This document shows positions 15,932 through 23,595 of a stretch of 64,000 nt of DNA, in pieces. Source of the stretch: Croceicoccus sp. YJ47. Its GTDB lineage: Bacteria > Pseudomonadota > Alphaproteobacteria > Sphingomonadales > Sphingomonadaceae. The translations under genes and the position numbers were made by a program. The notes beneath the pieces are model-generated. The model ran no database searches, was not told the origin of the DNA, and was given only the letters and a program-made list of their open reading frames with translations. The stretch spans positions 748,501 through 812,500 of the forward strand of contig NZ_CP067087.1 of assembly GCF_016745095.1 (NCBI RefSeq), read 5' to 3'. Numbering within the stretch: the first letter of the stretch is position 1; each line of letters opens with the position of its first letter.

Positions 15932-18039
15932 CGTTTTGCCCTTTCAAGTCGTGCAGCGTGTTCGGCAGGGCATTCTCCCACCCATCCATCGGGGTCGTTC
16001 AGAACGTTGTATGGATCATCTTCATCGGGGGGCCGGGGGCCATCAGGCCCAGCCCCCGGTATATATTTATATATAGGGTGTGTGTTCGGAACGGTTCGGA
16101 AGGGGGTTCGGATAGGTTCGGAGGTGGTGTTCGGAAGGGGTTCGGAAGCCGGTTCGGAAGCGTCCGGAATAGCCTCGACAATGATCGTCTTCGTATCGTT
16201 TCCTTTGCGTTTCACCTGTTCGGTCGTGATCGCTCCCATGTGGAATAGGCGCTCCATTGCCCGCGCCAGCGCCGGTTTCCGCAAGCCCTTTGCCTCTGTC
16301 ATTTCAGCGAAGCGGGCGGGTGCATAATTCGGTCCGATCGATGGCCCCACCTCACGCCCCTCTGTTTTCATGCGGGCACGCAGGCACCGCAAGAACGCTT
16401 CGTTCTCGCCGTTCAACTTGATAACCTCTGCCATTTCTGCGCGGGTATCGTCGGGCACTTCCTTTTCCAGAATGAAAGCGCCGTCGAACCATTGAAGGGT
16501 GATGCCGCTCCCGGCCTGCGCATAGTTCGCTTTCGGGTTCGTCAGGGCACGCAGGTCAGGGTTTTCGCAATCCTCTGGCCGCGCCAGCAGCATCCGCGAA
16601 CGGAACTGATTATTGTAGGAAACGGAACCCAAGTAATCCTGCCCCGCCTTGTTGGTATGGTGGAGTAGGACAACCGCCCCGTTGCGGCGTGTCGCCAGCG
16701 TGCCCAGCCAGTGAGCGAACGGCGCAACCTCTTCGACCGCGTTGTGGTCGATCCCGGCAATCTGCGATGCGTTGTCGAGGATCAACAGCCCAACGTTGTG
16801 CCGCTCCACCAGCCTTTCGACCTTCCTGCCAAGCGGTGTGACCCGTAGGCCGCTATCGTCAGCCGTAACCAGGAAGGGGTTTTCTTCCTCCGTATAGGAC
16901 ACAAGCGACAACCGCCCGCTCAGCGAAGACATAGGAATGCCCAGCACCTCGCAGATTGATTCTTGCCGCCGCCAAAGTTCGTCGGCGTCATCTTCCCAGC
17001 TTACATAGGCGGCGTTCGCCTGCTTTGTTTTAAGCCCCATGAACGGGCGCCCGAATGCAACGCAGGTGGCTTTGATTTGCGCCAGCAGGGATTTGCCCAC
17101 CCCGCCATCGCCCGCCAGCAGCGTCGCCTTATTCGCGGGAACCCAGCCATCTATCACCCATTGACGGGCCGGTGCCTTCTCATTTGCACAGGCGGCAAGG
17201 TCGAGCGCGGGCCAATCGTCATCGCCTGCAATGGCGTTGTCGATCAGCTTGCTCAGGTCATCCGGCGTGCCCGCCCAATCGAGAATATCGCCTTTCGGGG
17301 GAAGGCCCGGCAGTTCGATGATATGCGCCGTGCCCTCTGCCCGTTCGATCGCCTCTTTCGCCTTCACGGCTTCCCTTGCGCCCGTCTCGTCATTATCGGG
17401 CAGGATATAGACCGTGCGGCCCTTCACATAGCCGCTGAACTCGAAGCTCTTCCAATCCTTGTGCGAGGTCGCCAGTAAGCCCCAGCTGGCCAGCTTATCC
17501 GCCTTGGCCTCGCCCTCTGCCATGTAGATCGGCAGATCGCGGTGTGCCGTGACCAGATCGGGCAAACGGTAGGGAACGGCATCATCCCCCCGGCCAGATA
17601 CCCAGCCTCCAGATGCGTTCAGATGATCGAAAGCGAACTCCTTTGCCCGCCCATCGCGGCCCGGTTCGATCCGGTGCTTGCGATAGATCGTTTCGCCGTC
17701 GCCGTCCGCAAACTCGAACGTTGCGACGATTCGCTGCCCATTCCCCAAGCGCACAGCATGGTCCCGCGCAACCTCAGCTTTCGCGATCGGCGGATGCCAG
17801 GGGATATTGTCGTTCTCAGAAAGCCGTGGGGGCAGGACGCCAGCCGCGCGCAATTGATCCTTGATCGCCAAGGGGTCGCCGCCGTTTGTCGAATGGATCA
17901 GAACGCCATCAGGCGCGCTATCTGCCAAGCTGGCCCAGCTGCCCCGATCGGTTTTGCTATGCCCCGGCGTAGGGAAACAGGCGCGGTTGCCTTTCACTTC
18001 CCCGCCCATGACAGATGCGATTGTTCGAAGGTCGGTCAT
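15928..18039 (-). CDS. Replication primase-helicase (Toprim + RepA-type ATPase)
   Basis: 703-residue replication protein. The N-terminal ~80 residues resemble a degenerate primase-leader domain. A Toprim-like domain follows with YMAEGEAKADKL (about 172-183) and ILPDNDETG (212-220). The C-terminal half is a RecA-fold helicase with Walker A AGDGGVGKS (309-317) and Walker B GLLILDNAS (417-425). The ATG at 18039 has GGAGGG upstream and overlaps the preceding ORF stop. It would replicate the excised island. Residues ~624-669 are a low-complexity Pro/Ser/Glu linker whose DNA forms the candidate origin. Confidence 0.9.
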   Translation of the reverse strand: MTDLRTIASVMGGEVKGNRACFPTPGHSKTDRGSWASLADSAPDGVLIHSTNGGDPLAIKDQLRAAGVLPPRLSENDNIPWHPPIAKAEVARDHAVRLGNGQRIVATFEFADGDGETIYRKHRIEPGRDGRAKEFAFDHLNASGGWVSGRGDDAVPYRLPDLVTAHRDLPIYMAEGEAKADKLASWGLLATSHKDWKSFEFSGYVKGRTVYILPDNDETGAREAVKAKEAIERAEGTAHIIELPGLPPKGDILDWAGTPDDLSKLIDNAIAGDDDWPALDLAACANEKAPARQWVIDGWVPANKATLLAGDGGVGKSLLAQIKATCVAFGRPFMGLKTKQANAAYVSWEDDADELWRRQESICEVLGIPMSSLSGRLSLVSYTEEENPFLVTADDSGLRVTPLGRKVERLVERHNVGLLILDNASQIAGIDHNAVEEVAPFAHWLGTLATRRNGAVVLLHHTNKAGQDYLGSVSYNNQFRSRMLLARPEDCENPDLRALTNPKANYAQAGSGITLQWFDGAFILEKEVPDDTRAEMAEVIKLNGENEAFLRCLRARMKTEGREVGPSIGPNYAPARFAEMTEAKGLRKPALARAMERLFHMGAITTEQVKRKGNDTKTIIVEAIPDASEPASEPLPNTTSEPIRTPFRTVPNTHPIYKYIPGAGPDGPRPPDEDDPYNVLNDPDGWVGECPAEHAARLERAKR
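16033..16168. other. Candidate replication origin: hairpin, AT tract and iterons
   Basis: Three adjoining elements. A perfect 8-bp hairpin CCGGGGGC/GCCCCCGG (16033-16040 and 16052-16059) is followed at once by a 16-base A/T-only tract (16060-16075). Next come eight copies of GGTTCGGA or close variants ending at 16090, 16100, 16112, 16122, 16135, 16146, 16158 and 16168. Their spacing is 10-13 bp, about one helical turn. Iterons beside an AT-rich unwinding element are the layout of P4 and PICI origins next to or within their rep genes. Functional status is inferred. Confidence 0.75.
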
Positions 18040-18257
18040 GCCACGGCCCTCCGCTTGCAATCGCGGTGCACCAGTATCGGCAAGCCGCGCCGGTTGGCCG
18101 GTTGCGTCAGCGCGTCCATGACCAATGCCAGCGAACCGGGGGCGGTGCGCTCAGGCCCGCGAAAACCGGTGCCCACGAATCGCCCGATGAACTCGCCATC
18201 GTCGGTTGGTTCGATCAGCCATGCGCGGCAGGGAAGGTTCGGAAATGCGATCAGCAT
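18036..18257 (-). CDS. Small unknown protein, first gene of replication run
   Basis: 73 residues, no recognised family. The ATG at 18255-18257 follows GGGAGG, and its stop overlaps the primase start (ATGA), which supports translation. It is the first leftward gene after the right att arm, so its promoter must lie within 18258-18475. It might regulate or aid replication, but nothing in the sequence shows this. Confidence 0.55.
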   Translation of the reverse strand: MLIAFPNLPCRAWLIEPTDDGEFIGRFVGTGFRGPERTAPGSLALVMDALTQPANRRGLPILVHRDCKRRAVA

Positions 18258-18354
18258 TGCACCGCCCTCCCGTTGCCGGTAGGGTTGCGATCGCCAGTTG
18301 CCTGCTTGCTATTGGTTTTCGCCCGCGCGTTGGTTGCCGCCTTCGCGTGGGCTT

Positions 18355-18432
18355 TTATTTTGCGATCAGGCGGGTCGCGGGGGTTTTCCCTCCAGACGTA
18401 AGTCCTTGATCCTGTTAGGGACAGTTTTCCCG
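18355..18432. repeat. Right att arm: three motifs shared with left arm
   Basis: TTATTTTGC (18355-18363), GGGGTTTTCCCTC (18380-18392) and AGTTTTCCCG (18423-18432), matching the left arm in sequence, order and orientation. The spacing of the second and third motifs is 43 bp here against 21 bp on the left. The surrounding 18258-18475 holds no gene and probably also the promoter of the replication run. Confidence 0.7.
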
Positions 18433-19104
18433 CTATGCGGCGGCAAGCATCTGATTTTGCGACGTTTGCCAATTCTGGCCCGCGATCCACGTGCTGCGCG
18501 ATTGCGGTTCGGGCCGCACGGGCAATTGCACAAAATCGGCATGGTCGAGCGCCTCGTCCACCAGCGTCAGCGCATCGGGATGAACCATGTCCTCGGCATC
18601 CTGAAGGAGGATGGCGCGATACTGCCGGGCGGACGCGATTTCGTCGCGGACCATCGCGTGCCAGATCGCGTTGAGGCAATCGCCCTTCGTCGTGGGTCCG
18701 TCATGGCCGACGACGGCCGGACGCACGCGCCGGTCGGCCCGCGCGATCGCGGCAATGGCGCGCGCCGTCGCCGGATCGTTGGGATAGCATCCGACATACA
18801 CGCGCAGGTCGCGATGCGGCCAGGTGCGCAGAGAATGCGCCAACATCGTGCCAATGACCTGCGCCTCGCGCCAGGCCGGGACATATAGCGCGATCGGTCC
18901 GGAAAGCTCGGCCCGAAGCGGGGCATCGAGCACGGGTGTGCGCGCCTTTCCGGACAGGTGCAGGCCCGCCCACACGCCATCGACCAGCAATTCGTCGAGC
19001 GCGCCGACACAGAACCAGAAACCGGCAAACAGCAACAATTCCAGCCGGATGGCATCGACCCCGGCAAAGAATGCAGGCACCCACCCCGTTTCTGCGACCC
19101 ACAT
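18433..19104 (-). pseudogene. NfrB-like glycosyltransferase, 5' fragment (split by island)
   Basis: Host codons 1-209 of the interrupted glycosyltransferase, followed by 14 island-encoded residues (starting QNWQTSQNQ) and a stop at 18433. It contains an N-terminal membrane span (LELLLFAGFWFCVGALDEL) and the nucleotide-sugar binding half of a GT2 domain (LYVPAWREAQVIGTML, CYPNDPATARAI, LLQDAEDMVHPDAL with the DxxD-like metal site). The split separates donor- and acceptor-side motifs, so neither fragment should be active. Its promoter lies in 19105-19289, shared divergently with nhaA. Confidence 0.9.
18476..18482 (+). repeat. Right attachment core (attR)
   Basis: TGGCCCG, direct repeat of 7597-7603. 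Island DNA lies to the left and host nfrB-like sequence to the right (reads SRSTWIAG leftwards). Distance between the cores gives an excised circle of 10,879 bp. Confidence 0.85.
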
Positions 19105-19289
19105 CCCTTATCCCCCCGCGCCCCAGAGGCGCTCGGTGCAACTTTGCTTACAAAGCCGCCCGGTGTCTTGCAAGGCCCGCCAATTTCGGGAAAAGGGGGC
19201 GGCATGAACGCTTTCTTCGCATCCACAGCATCGAGCCCGGTCGTTTTCGGCCCTTGCCGTCTCATCCGCGCAGGGCAGGATGCACGCCC

Positions 19290-20513
19290 ATGGTAATCGC
19301 CACGAAAGAAGTGCTGAACCGCACGCTCAAGCGGTTTTTCGACAGCGAGGCGTCCTCGGGCATCCTGCTCATCGTGGTGGCGATCCTGGCAATGCTGGTG
19401 GCCAATTCGCCGCTTGCCCACGGGTATCACGACCTGTTCCACGGCAAGCTCGCCTGGACGCCGATTCCCAAGCTCGACACGCTGCACATGTGGATCAACG
19501 ATGCGTTGATGGTGATCTTCTTCTTCGTCGTCGGGCTGGAGATCAAGCGCGAGGTGGCCAATGGCGCGCTGTCCAATCCGGAGGCGCGGCGCCTGCCGGT
19601 GATCGCCGCCTTCGCCGGGATGGCGGCGCCGGCCGCCGTATTCCTCCTCGTCATCAGGAGCGCGGGCGAAACCGGGCTGACCAATGGCTGGGCCATTCCG
19701 GCGGCGACGGACATCGCCTTTGCGATGGGCGTCATGGGCCTGCTCGGCAACCGGGTGCCCTCCTCGCTGCGCCTGTTCCTGCTCACCGTGGCGATCGTGG
19801 ACGACATCGGCGCAGTCGCGATCATCGCGCTGTTCTATACCGCGAATATCAAGCTTTTGTGGATCATCCTGTCGATGGTCGTGCTGGGCGTGATGATCGC
19901 GTGCAACCGGTTTCGCATCGACCGGTCGTGGGCCTATGCCATCCTGGCGATCGTGCTGTGGTTCTGCGTGCTGAACTCCGGCGTGCATGCGACCATTGCC
20001 GGCGTCCTTGCCGCGTTCACGATCCCCATGCGCCTCGACGCGAAGGGGGACAGCCCGCTGCTGCGCTTCGAACATGCGCTGCTGCCGTGGAACGCGTTTC
20101 TCGTGGTGCCGCTGTTCGGGTTTGCCAATGCGGGGGTGGAGCTTGCCGGCGTCGGGCTGGCGGGGGCGTTGGCGCCCTTGCCGCTCGGCATTGCGGCGGG
20201 TCTCGTCATCGGCAAGCAGGTCGGGATTTTCAGCGCCGTCACCATCGCGGACAAGCTCGGCCTGGCAAAACGTCCCAAGGGCGCCTCGATCATGCAATTG
20301 TGGGGGACGGCGGTGCTGTGCGGGATCGGCTTCACCATGAGCCTGTTCATCGCCGCCCTCGCCTTCCCGCGCTATCCCATACTGGTGGAGGAGGCGAAGA
20401 TCGGCGTGCTGTCGGGCTCGCTCATCTCCGCCCTGCTGGGATTTGCGCTGCTGCGCTTTGCCCCCGGTCCGCGCGGCGATACCGAGGAAGAGCAGGAAAC
20501 GCAGGCCGCCTGA
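19290..20513 (+). CDS. nhaA: Na+/H+ antiporter NhaA
   Basis: 407-residue inner-membrane antiporter that exports Na+ in exchange for protons, important for salt and alkaline tolerance. About twelve membrane spans are visible. The two essential adjacent aspartates occur in TVAIVDDIGAVAIIAL, and the assembly-site region with PAATDIAFAMGVMGLLG is intact. The ATG at 19290 gives a length near the family norm; the longer upstream open frame contains no homologous sequence. A strong terminator follows at 20540. Confidence 0.95.
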   Translation: MVIATKEVLNRTLKRFFDSEASSGILLIVVAILAMLVANSPLAHGYHDLFHGKLAWTPIPKLDTLHMWINDALMVIFFFVVGLEIKREVANGALSNPEARRLPVIAAFAGMAAPAAVFLLVIRSAGETGLTNGWAIPAATDIAFAMGVMGLLGNRVPSSLRLFLLTVAIVDDIGAVAIIALFYTANIKLLWIILSMVVLGVMIACNRFRIDRSWAYAILAIVLWFCVLNSGVHATIAGVLAAFTIPMRLDAKGDSPLLRFEHALLPWNAFLVVPLFGFANAGVELAGVGLAGALAPLPLGIAAGLVIGKQVGIFSAVTIADKLGLAKRPKGASIMQLWGTAVLCGIGFTMSLFIAALAFPRYPILVEEAKIGVLSGSLISALLGFALLRFAPGPRGDTEEEQETQAA

Positions 20514-20539
20514 GCGGGTTTGCGCGATCTGCAAGAAGA

Positions 20540-20572
20540 AAGGGGCGCCGGTGTCGATCCGGCGCCCCTTTT
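20540..20572. terminator. Intrinsic terminator after nhaA
   Basis: AAGGGGCGCCGG (20540-20551) pairs with CCGGCGCCCCTT (20559-20570), loop of 7, followed by T residues rightwards. It ends nhaA and, with A residues on the left, could also terminate gloA transcription. Confidence 0.85.
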
Positions 20573-20594
20573 CACATGCGTAATCTGTGCGGAA

Positions 20595-21032
20595 TCACCA
20601 GCTTCCGGTGTTCTCCATGCTCGCCCATGGCTCCTGCGGCGGCAGATGGCCGTCCTGCAGCAGCTCCACCGAAATGCCGTCGGGCGTCCGCACGAAGGCC
20701 ATGTGCCCGTCGCGCGGGGGCCGGTTGATCGTGTGCCCCGCGGCGGCCAGCCTTGCGCAGGTGTCGTAGATATTCTCGACCCGATAGGCGAGATGGCCGA
20801 AATTGCGCCCGCCGGTATAGACCTCGGGCGCGCTGCCATCCTCCGCCGGCCAGTTCCAGGTCAGCTCGACCTCGGCAATGCCCTCTTCACCCGGCGCGGC
20901 AAGGAAGACGAGCGTGAAGCGGCCGCCTTGCGATTCCTGCCGCCGCACTTCGTGCACGCCGATCAGGTCGAAGAAGGCAAGCGTCGCGTCGATGTCGGTG
21001 ACGCGGATCATCGTGTGGAGAAATTTGGTCAT
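20595..21032 (-). CDS. gloA: Lactoylglutathione lyase (glyoxalase I), VOC family
   Basis: 145-residue metalloenzyme that isomerises the methylglyoxal-glutathione hemithioacetal to lactoylglutathione. It opens [18 protein letters not shown] with the first metal ligand His, then [18 protein letters not shown] with an acidic ligand, [16 protein letters not shown] with the second His, and [14 protein letters not shown] with the last Glu, as in GloA. Single-domain length is normal. It is a lone gene, convergent with nhaA. Confidence 0.92.
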   Translation of the reverse strand: MTKFLHTMIRVTDIDATLAFFDLIGVHEVRRQESQGGRFTLVFLAAPGEEGIAEVELTWNWPAEDGSAPEVYTGGRNFGHLAYRVENIYDTCARLAAAGHTINRPPRDGHMAFVRTPDGISVELLQDGHLPPQEPWASMENTGSW

Positions 21033-21215
21033 GAAGCCCCTCGTTCGGACGCGGTGATGGCAGCGCCCGCTCTCTGTCGAGCACGCGGTGCCGCAGCGGC
21101 CCCCTTGGCATTTGCCGCGGCGCAGTGCGAGGGTTTTTCCGGATCGAGTGGGGTGGCGACGACCGGTTCGGGACGGCCCGCTTGTGCGGACCGCCCCGAA
21201 ATCCGGATGACGCGA

Positions 21216-22043
21216 TCAGAAGCCGGCGGAAACGCCGAAAACGATCTGACTGTCGGCGATGGAACCGCCGTTCTTGGTGTTCTGGAAATTCGGCAGCAGA
21301 TAGGCCGATTCCGCACGGCTGATGTCGGTATCGACATAGGCAACGCTGAGCGTGAGCGGGCCCAGTGCGTAGCCCGCACCCAGCGACCAGTCGAGATAGG
21401 TGCCGGTCGGCGCGATGCTGGTGCCGTTGGGGCCGAGGCCGGGGTTACCGTCCGAGTAGCCGAGATGCGCGCTGAGCGAGATCGGCGAGTTGGGAATGCC
21501 GGTCGACAGGTCGCCCCAGATGTAGAGATTGTCTTCCTTCTGCCCGTTGCTGAACGGCGTGGCGGCCACATTGGCCAGCGCTTCCTGCTTCGGCGCGTAG
21601 GCGACACCGACGAGCACGTCCGCCGGGCCGAGACCGTAGCCGAGCTTTACATAAGGTTCGGCGAAATCGGTCGTGTCCGAGCCGCCCGGATACATGTACC
21701 AGGTCAGGCCGACATCGACCGACGCGTTCTCAAGCTCGAACACGTAGCCGCCGTAGAGGTCGAGTTCCATGTTTGAGCCGCCAAACGTGCCCCAGCCCGC
21801 AAGGTTCGACGCCCAGGTCCCCGCATAGAGCCCCGATTCGTGCGAAACGGAGATACCGCCCTGAAGCGCCATTTCCTCGTCCGTCTGCGAAACGCCGCGG
21901 AACCGGTAATCGGAAACCAGTGCCACATCGGCGGAAACCTCGAACGGTCCCGGGGGGGCGACATCCTGTGCGTGGGCGGTGCCGGCCATCATGGTCCCGA
22001 CAACGAGAGCGGCGCCCAGGGCGCGGCGGGTGAAAGCGGTCAT
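21216..22043 (-). CDS. TIGR02001 family outer-membrane protein
   Basis: 275-residue protein with a clear signal peptide (ALGAALVVGTMMAGTAHAQ, cleavage after AHA). The mature part starts with the family pattern SADVALVSDYRFRGVSQTD and continues as alternating beta strands, ending IVFGVSAGF with the C-terminal Phe of outer-membrane barrels. The family is common in Sphingomonadales and other Proteobacteria; substrate and role are unknown. A 268-bp upstream region separates it from the divergent phosphatase gene and should hold both promoters. Confidence 0.9.
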   Translation of the reverse strand: MTAFTRRALGAALVVGTMMAGTAHAQDVAPPGPFEVSADVALVSDYRFRGVSQTDEEMALQGGISVSHESGLYAGTWASNLAGWGTFGGSNMELDLYGGYVFELENASVDVGLTWYMYPGGSDTTDFAEPYVKLGYGLGPADVLVGVAYAPKQEALANVAATPFSNGQKEDNLYIWGDLSTGIPNSPISLSAHLGYSDGNPGLGPNGTSIAPTGTYLDWSLGAGYALGPLTLSVAYVDTDISRAESAYLLPNFQNTKNGGSIADSQIVFGVSAGF

Positions 22044-22311
22044 AGCGATTTAATCCCTTTAATTATCCAAGACCCTCTTCCTCCTGGATGCTCGCGCCAT
22101 GGCCTCTTTTCGTTGCGGGCTAATGTGCACTTGCGCAACAAAACTGCAGAATAATGCCGCATTGCACAAGCGTTAACTCGCTCTTCATCGCCGACCGACC
22201 ATAAGGTGTGTGGTTTTTGCAACGCGGCATCGGCGCTACCCTTGCGGATCGGCTTGGACCGGACGGGCTTTTGGCGTAGCGAACCGGCTTTCGCGCAACA
22301 GACAGAGAGAC

Positions 22312-23094
22312 ATGTTTCGAAAACTGGGCAATCTTATGGGACGATCGCGCGATGACGCATCCGCTCCCTCCGTTCCCGCGGGGCGGCGGGTCTATGCGAT
22401 CGGCGACATTCACGGCCGGCTGGACCTGTTCGACGCGCTGATCGCGAAGATCCGCGCCGACGATGCCGCCCGCCCCGCCGCGGATACGACGATCGTCCTG
22501 CTTGGCGACCTGATCGACCGCGGACCCGACAGCGCCGGCGTGGTCGAACGCGCCCGCGAATTGTCGCAGGCCGGCGACATGCGCGCGATCATCGGCAATC
22601 ACGAGGAAATGTTCCTTCGCGCGCTGGGGGATCCCGATGCGCTGCGCCATTTCCTGAAAGTGGGGGGCAAGGAAACGATCCTGTCCTATCCGGTCCCGAA
22701 CGAGGCGTATCGCGATGCGACGCTGGACGAATTGTGCGCTCTGCTGGCGCAATACGTGCCCGACGAACATCTGGCCTATCTGCGCGCGATGGAAACGCAT
22801 GTCGTTATCGGCGATTACCTGTTCGTGCATGCCGGCATCAAGCCGGGCGTGGATATTGCCGAGCAGAGCGCGCGCGACCTGCGCTGGATCCGGGAGCCGT
22901 TCCTGTCGCATCCGGGTCCGCACAGCCATTGCATCGTGCACGGCCACACCATCCGCGAGGAGGTGGAAATCCTGCCCTCGCCGAAACGTCCGCACCGGAT
23001 CGGGATCGACACCGGCGCCTATTCCTCCGGACGGTTGACGGCGATCGGGCTGGAGGCGCGCGAGCGGTGGTTCATCGAGGCTGCGCTGCCGTAA
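22312..23094 (+). CDS. Metallophosphoesterase (Ser/Thr phosphatase-like)
   Basis: 260-residue calcineurin-fold phosphoesterase. Metal-binding motifs are visible in order: YAIGDIHGRLDLFDAL, LLGDLIDRGPDS, IIGNHEEM, LFVHAGIKPG and CIVHGHT, as in bacterial PPP-type phosphatases of the lambda/ApaH group. The ATG at 22312 is taken because homology begins there; the open frame upstream is uninformative. The substrate is not determined. rnpB lies just downstream on the other strand. Confidence 0.9.
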   Translation: MFRKLGNLMGRSRDDASAPSVPAGRRVYAIGDIHGRLDLFDALIAKIRADDAARPAADTTIVLLGDLIDRGPDSAGVVERARELSQAGDMRAIIGNHEEMFLRALGDPDALRHFLKVGGKETILSYPVPNEAYRDATLDELCALLAQYVPDEHLAYLRAMETHVVIGDYLFVHAGIKPGVDIAEQSARDLRWIREPFLSHPGPHSHCIVHGHTIREEVEILPSPKRPHRIGIDTGAYSSGRLTAIGLEARERWFIEAALP

Positions 23095-23117
23095 AATACC
23101 GTGCGCGCCCAATATGA

Positions 23118-23591
23118 TGCCGGGGGGCCTGTAAGCCGGGTTCTGTATCGCGCGCCCGTTTCCGCCGTGCCCTTGCGGGCGGCGGCGGACGCGGCGCACG
23201 ATGGCAGCCATTCCTCTAGACGCCATGTCGCCACGGCGTTCCAGCAACCAACCCGGGCGATCACGGTCCGAAACGGACCTGCCTTTGGCACGAAGCCTTC
23301 GGCGCGCCGCCCCTATTCGGTCTTGCTCCGGATGGGGTTTACCATGCCGCGAACCGTTGCCGGCCGCGCGGTGCGCTCTTGCCGCACCCTTTCACCCTTG
23401 CCTGTGTCCGTTGCCGGACCATCGGCGGTCTGCTCTCTGTGGCACTGTCCCTGAGCTTCGGCGCGGTGCGCATTGCACCATCGCCTCGCCCGGCGGGCGT
23501 TACCCGCCATCCTCGTTTCGTGGAGCCCGGACTTTCCTCGGCACATCAGGATTTCCCCGTGATGCGACGCGGCTGCCCGGCCCCCCGGCAC
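23118..23591 (-). ncRNA. rnpB: RNase P RNA, bacterial class A
   Basis: Catalytic RNA of RNase P, which removes 5' leaders from tRNA precursors. On the minus strand the universal 5' core GAGGAAAGTCCGGGCTCCAC (near 23545) and the 3' core ACAGAACCCGGCTTACAGGC (near 23130-23150) are present, and the ends pair through GGGGGGCC/GGCCCCCC as helix P1. The expected internal signature GGTAAACCCCAT also occurs. Ends are estimated from P1 pairing and may be off by a few bases. Confidence 0.95.
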
Positions 23592-23595
23592 GCCC

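Larger units (their letters stand above)
7597..18482. mobile_element. Integrated capsid-forming phage-satellite-like island, 10.88 kb
   Basis: Element bounded by direct 7-bp cores TGGCCCG, inserted in the nfrB-like gene. Cargo read leftwards from the right end: a 73-aa ORF, primase-helicase with internal candidate origin, small winged-helix protein, HNH nuclease, large terminase, a 120-aa ORF, MerR-like regulator, a 116-aa ORF, HK97 major capsid, prohead protease, portal, gp6-like connector, excisionase-like protein and tyrosine integrase. One 53-aa ORF reads rightwards. No tail, tape-measure, lysis, repressor or recognisable small-terminase gene was found. The intact att arms, origin and nearly gapless operons argue against random decay of a full prophage. 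Gene content fits cf-PICI satellites; the order capsid-protease-portal-connector also matches what is known of that family. Mobility is inferred. Confidence 0.85.

Noticed and set aside
16084-16168. CRISPR-like short repeats
   Set aside because: Repeats are 8 bp with 2-5-bp spacers, lie within a coding gene and have no cas genes. Iterons explain them better.
7597-18482. Gene transfer agent cluster
   Set aside because: GTA clusters contain tail and baseplate genes and no integrase, att sites, primase or origin. Here those mobile functions are present and tails are absent.
18251-18679. 142-codon leftward frame across the right att site
   Set aside because: It is out of frame with the nfrB fragment and overlaps the att arm; Arg/Ala-rich composition suggests a shadow.
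21167-21200. Terminator after the TIGR02001 gene
   Set aside because: A stem TTCGGGaCGG/CCGcCCCGAA exists, but it has one mismatch, a long loop and no T-run, so it is too weak to list.
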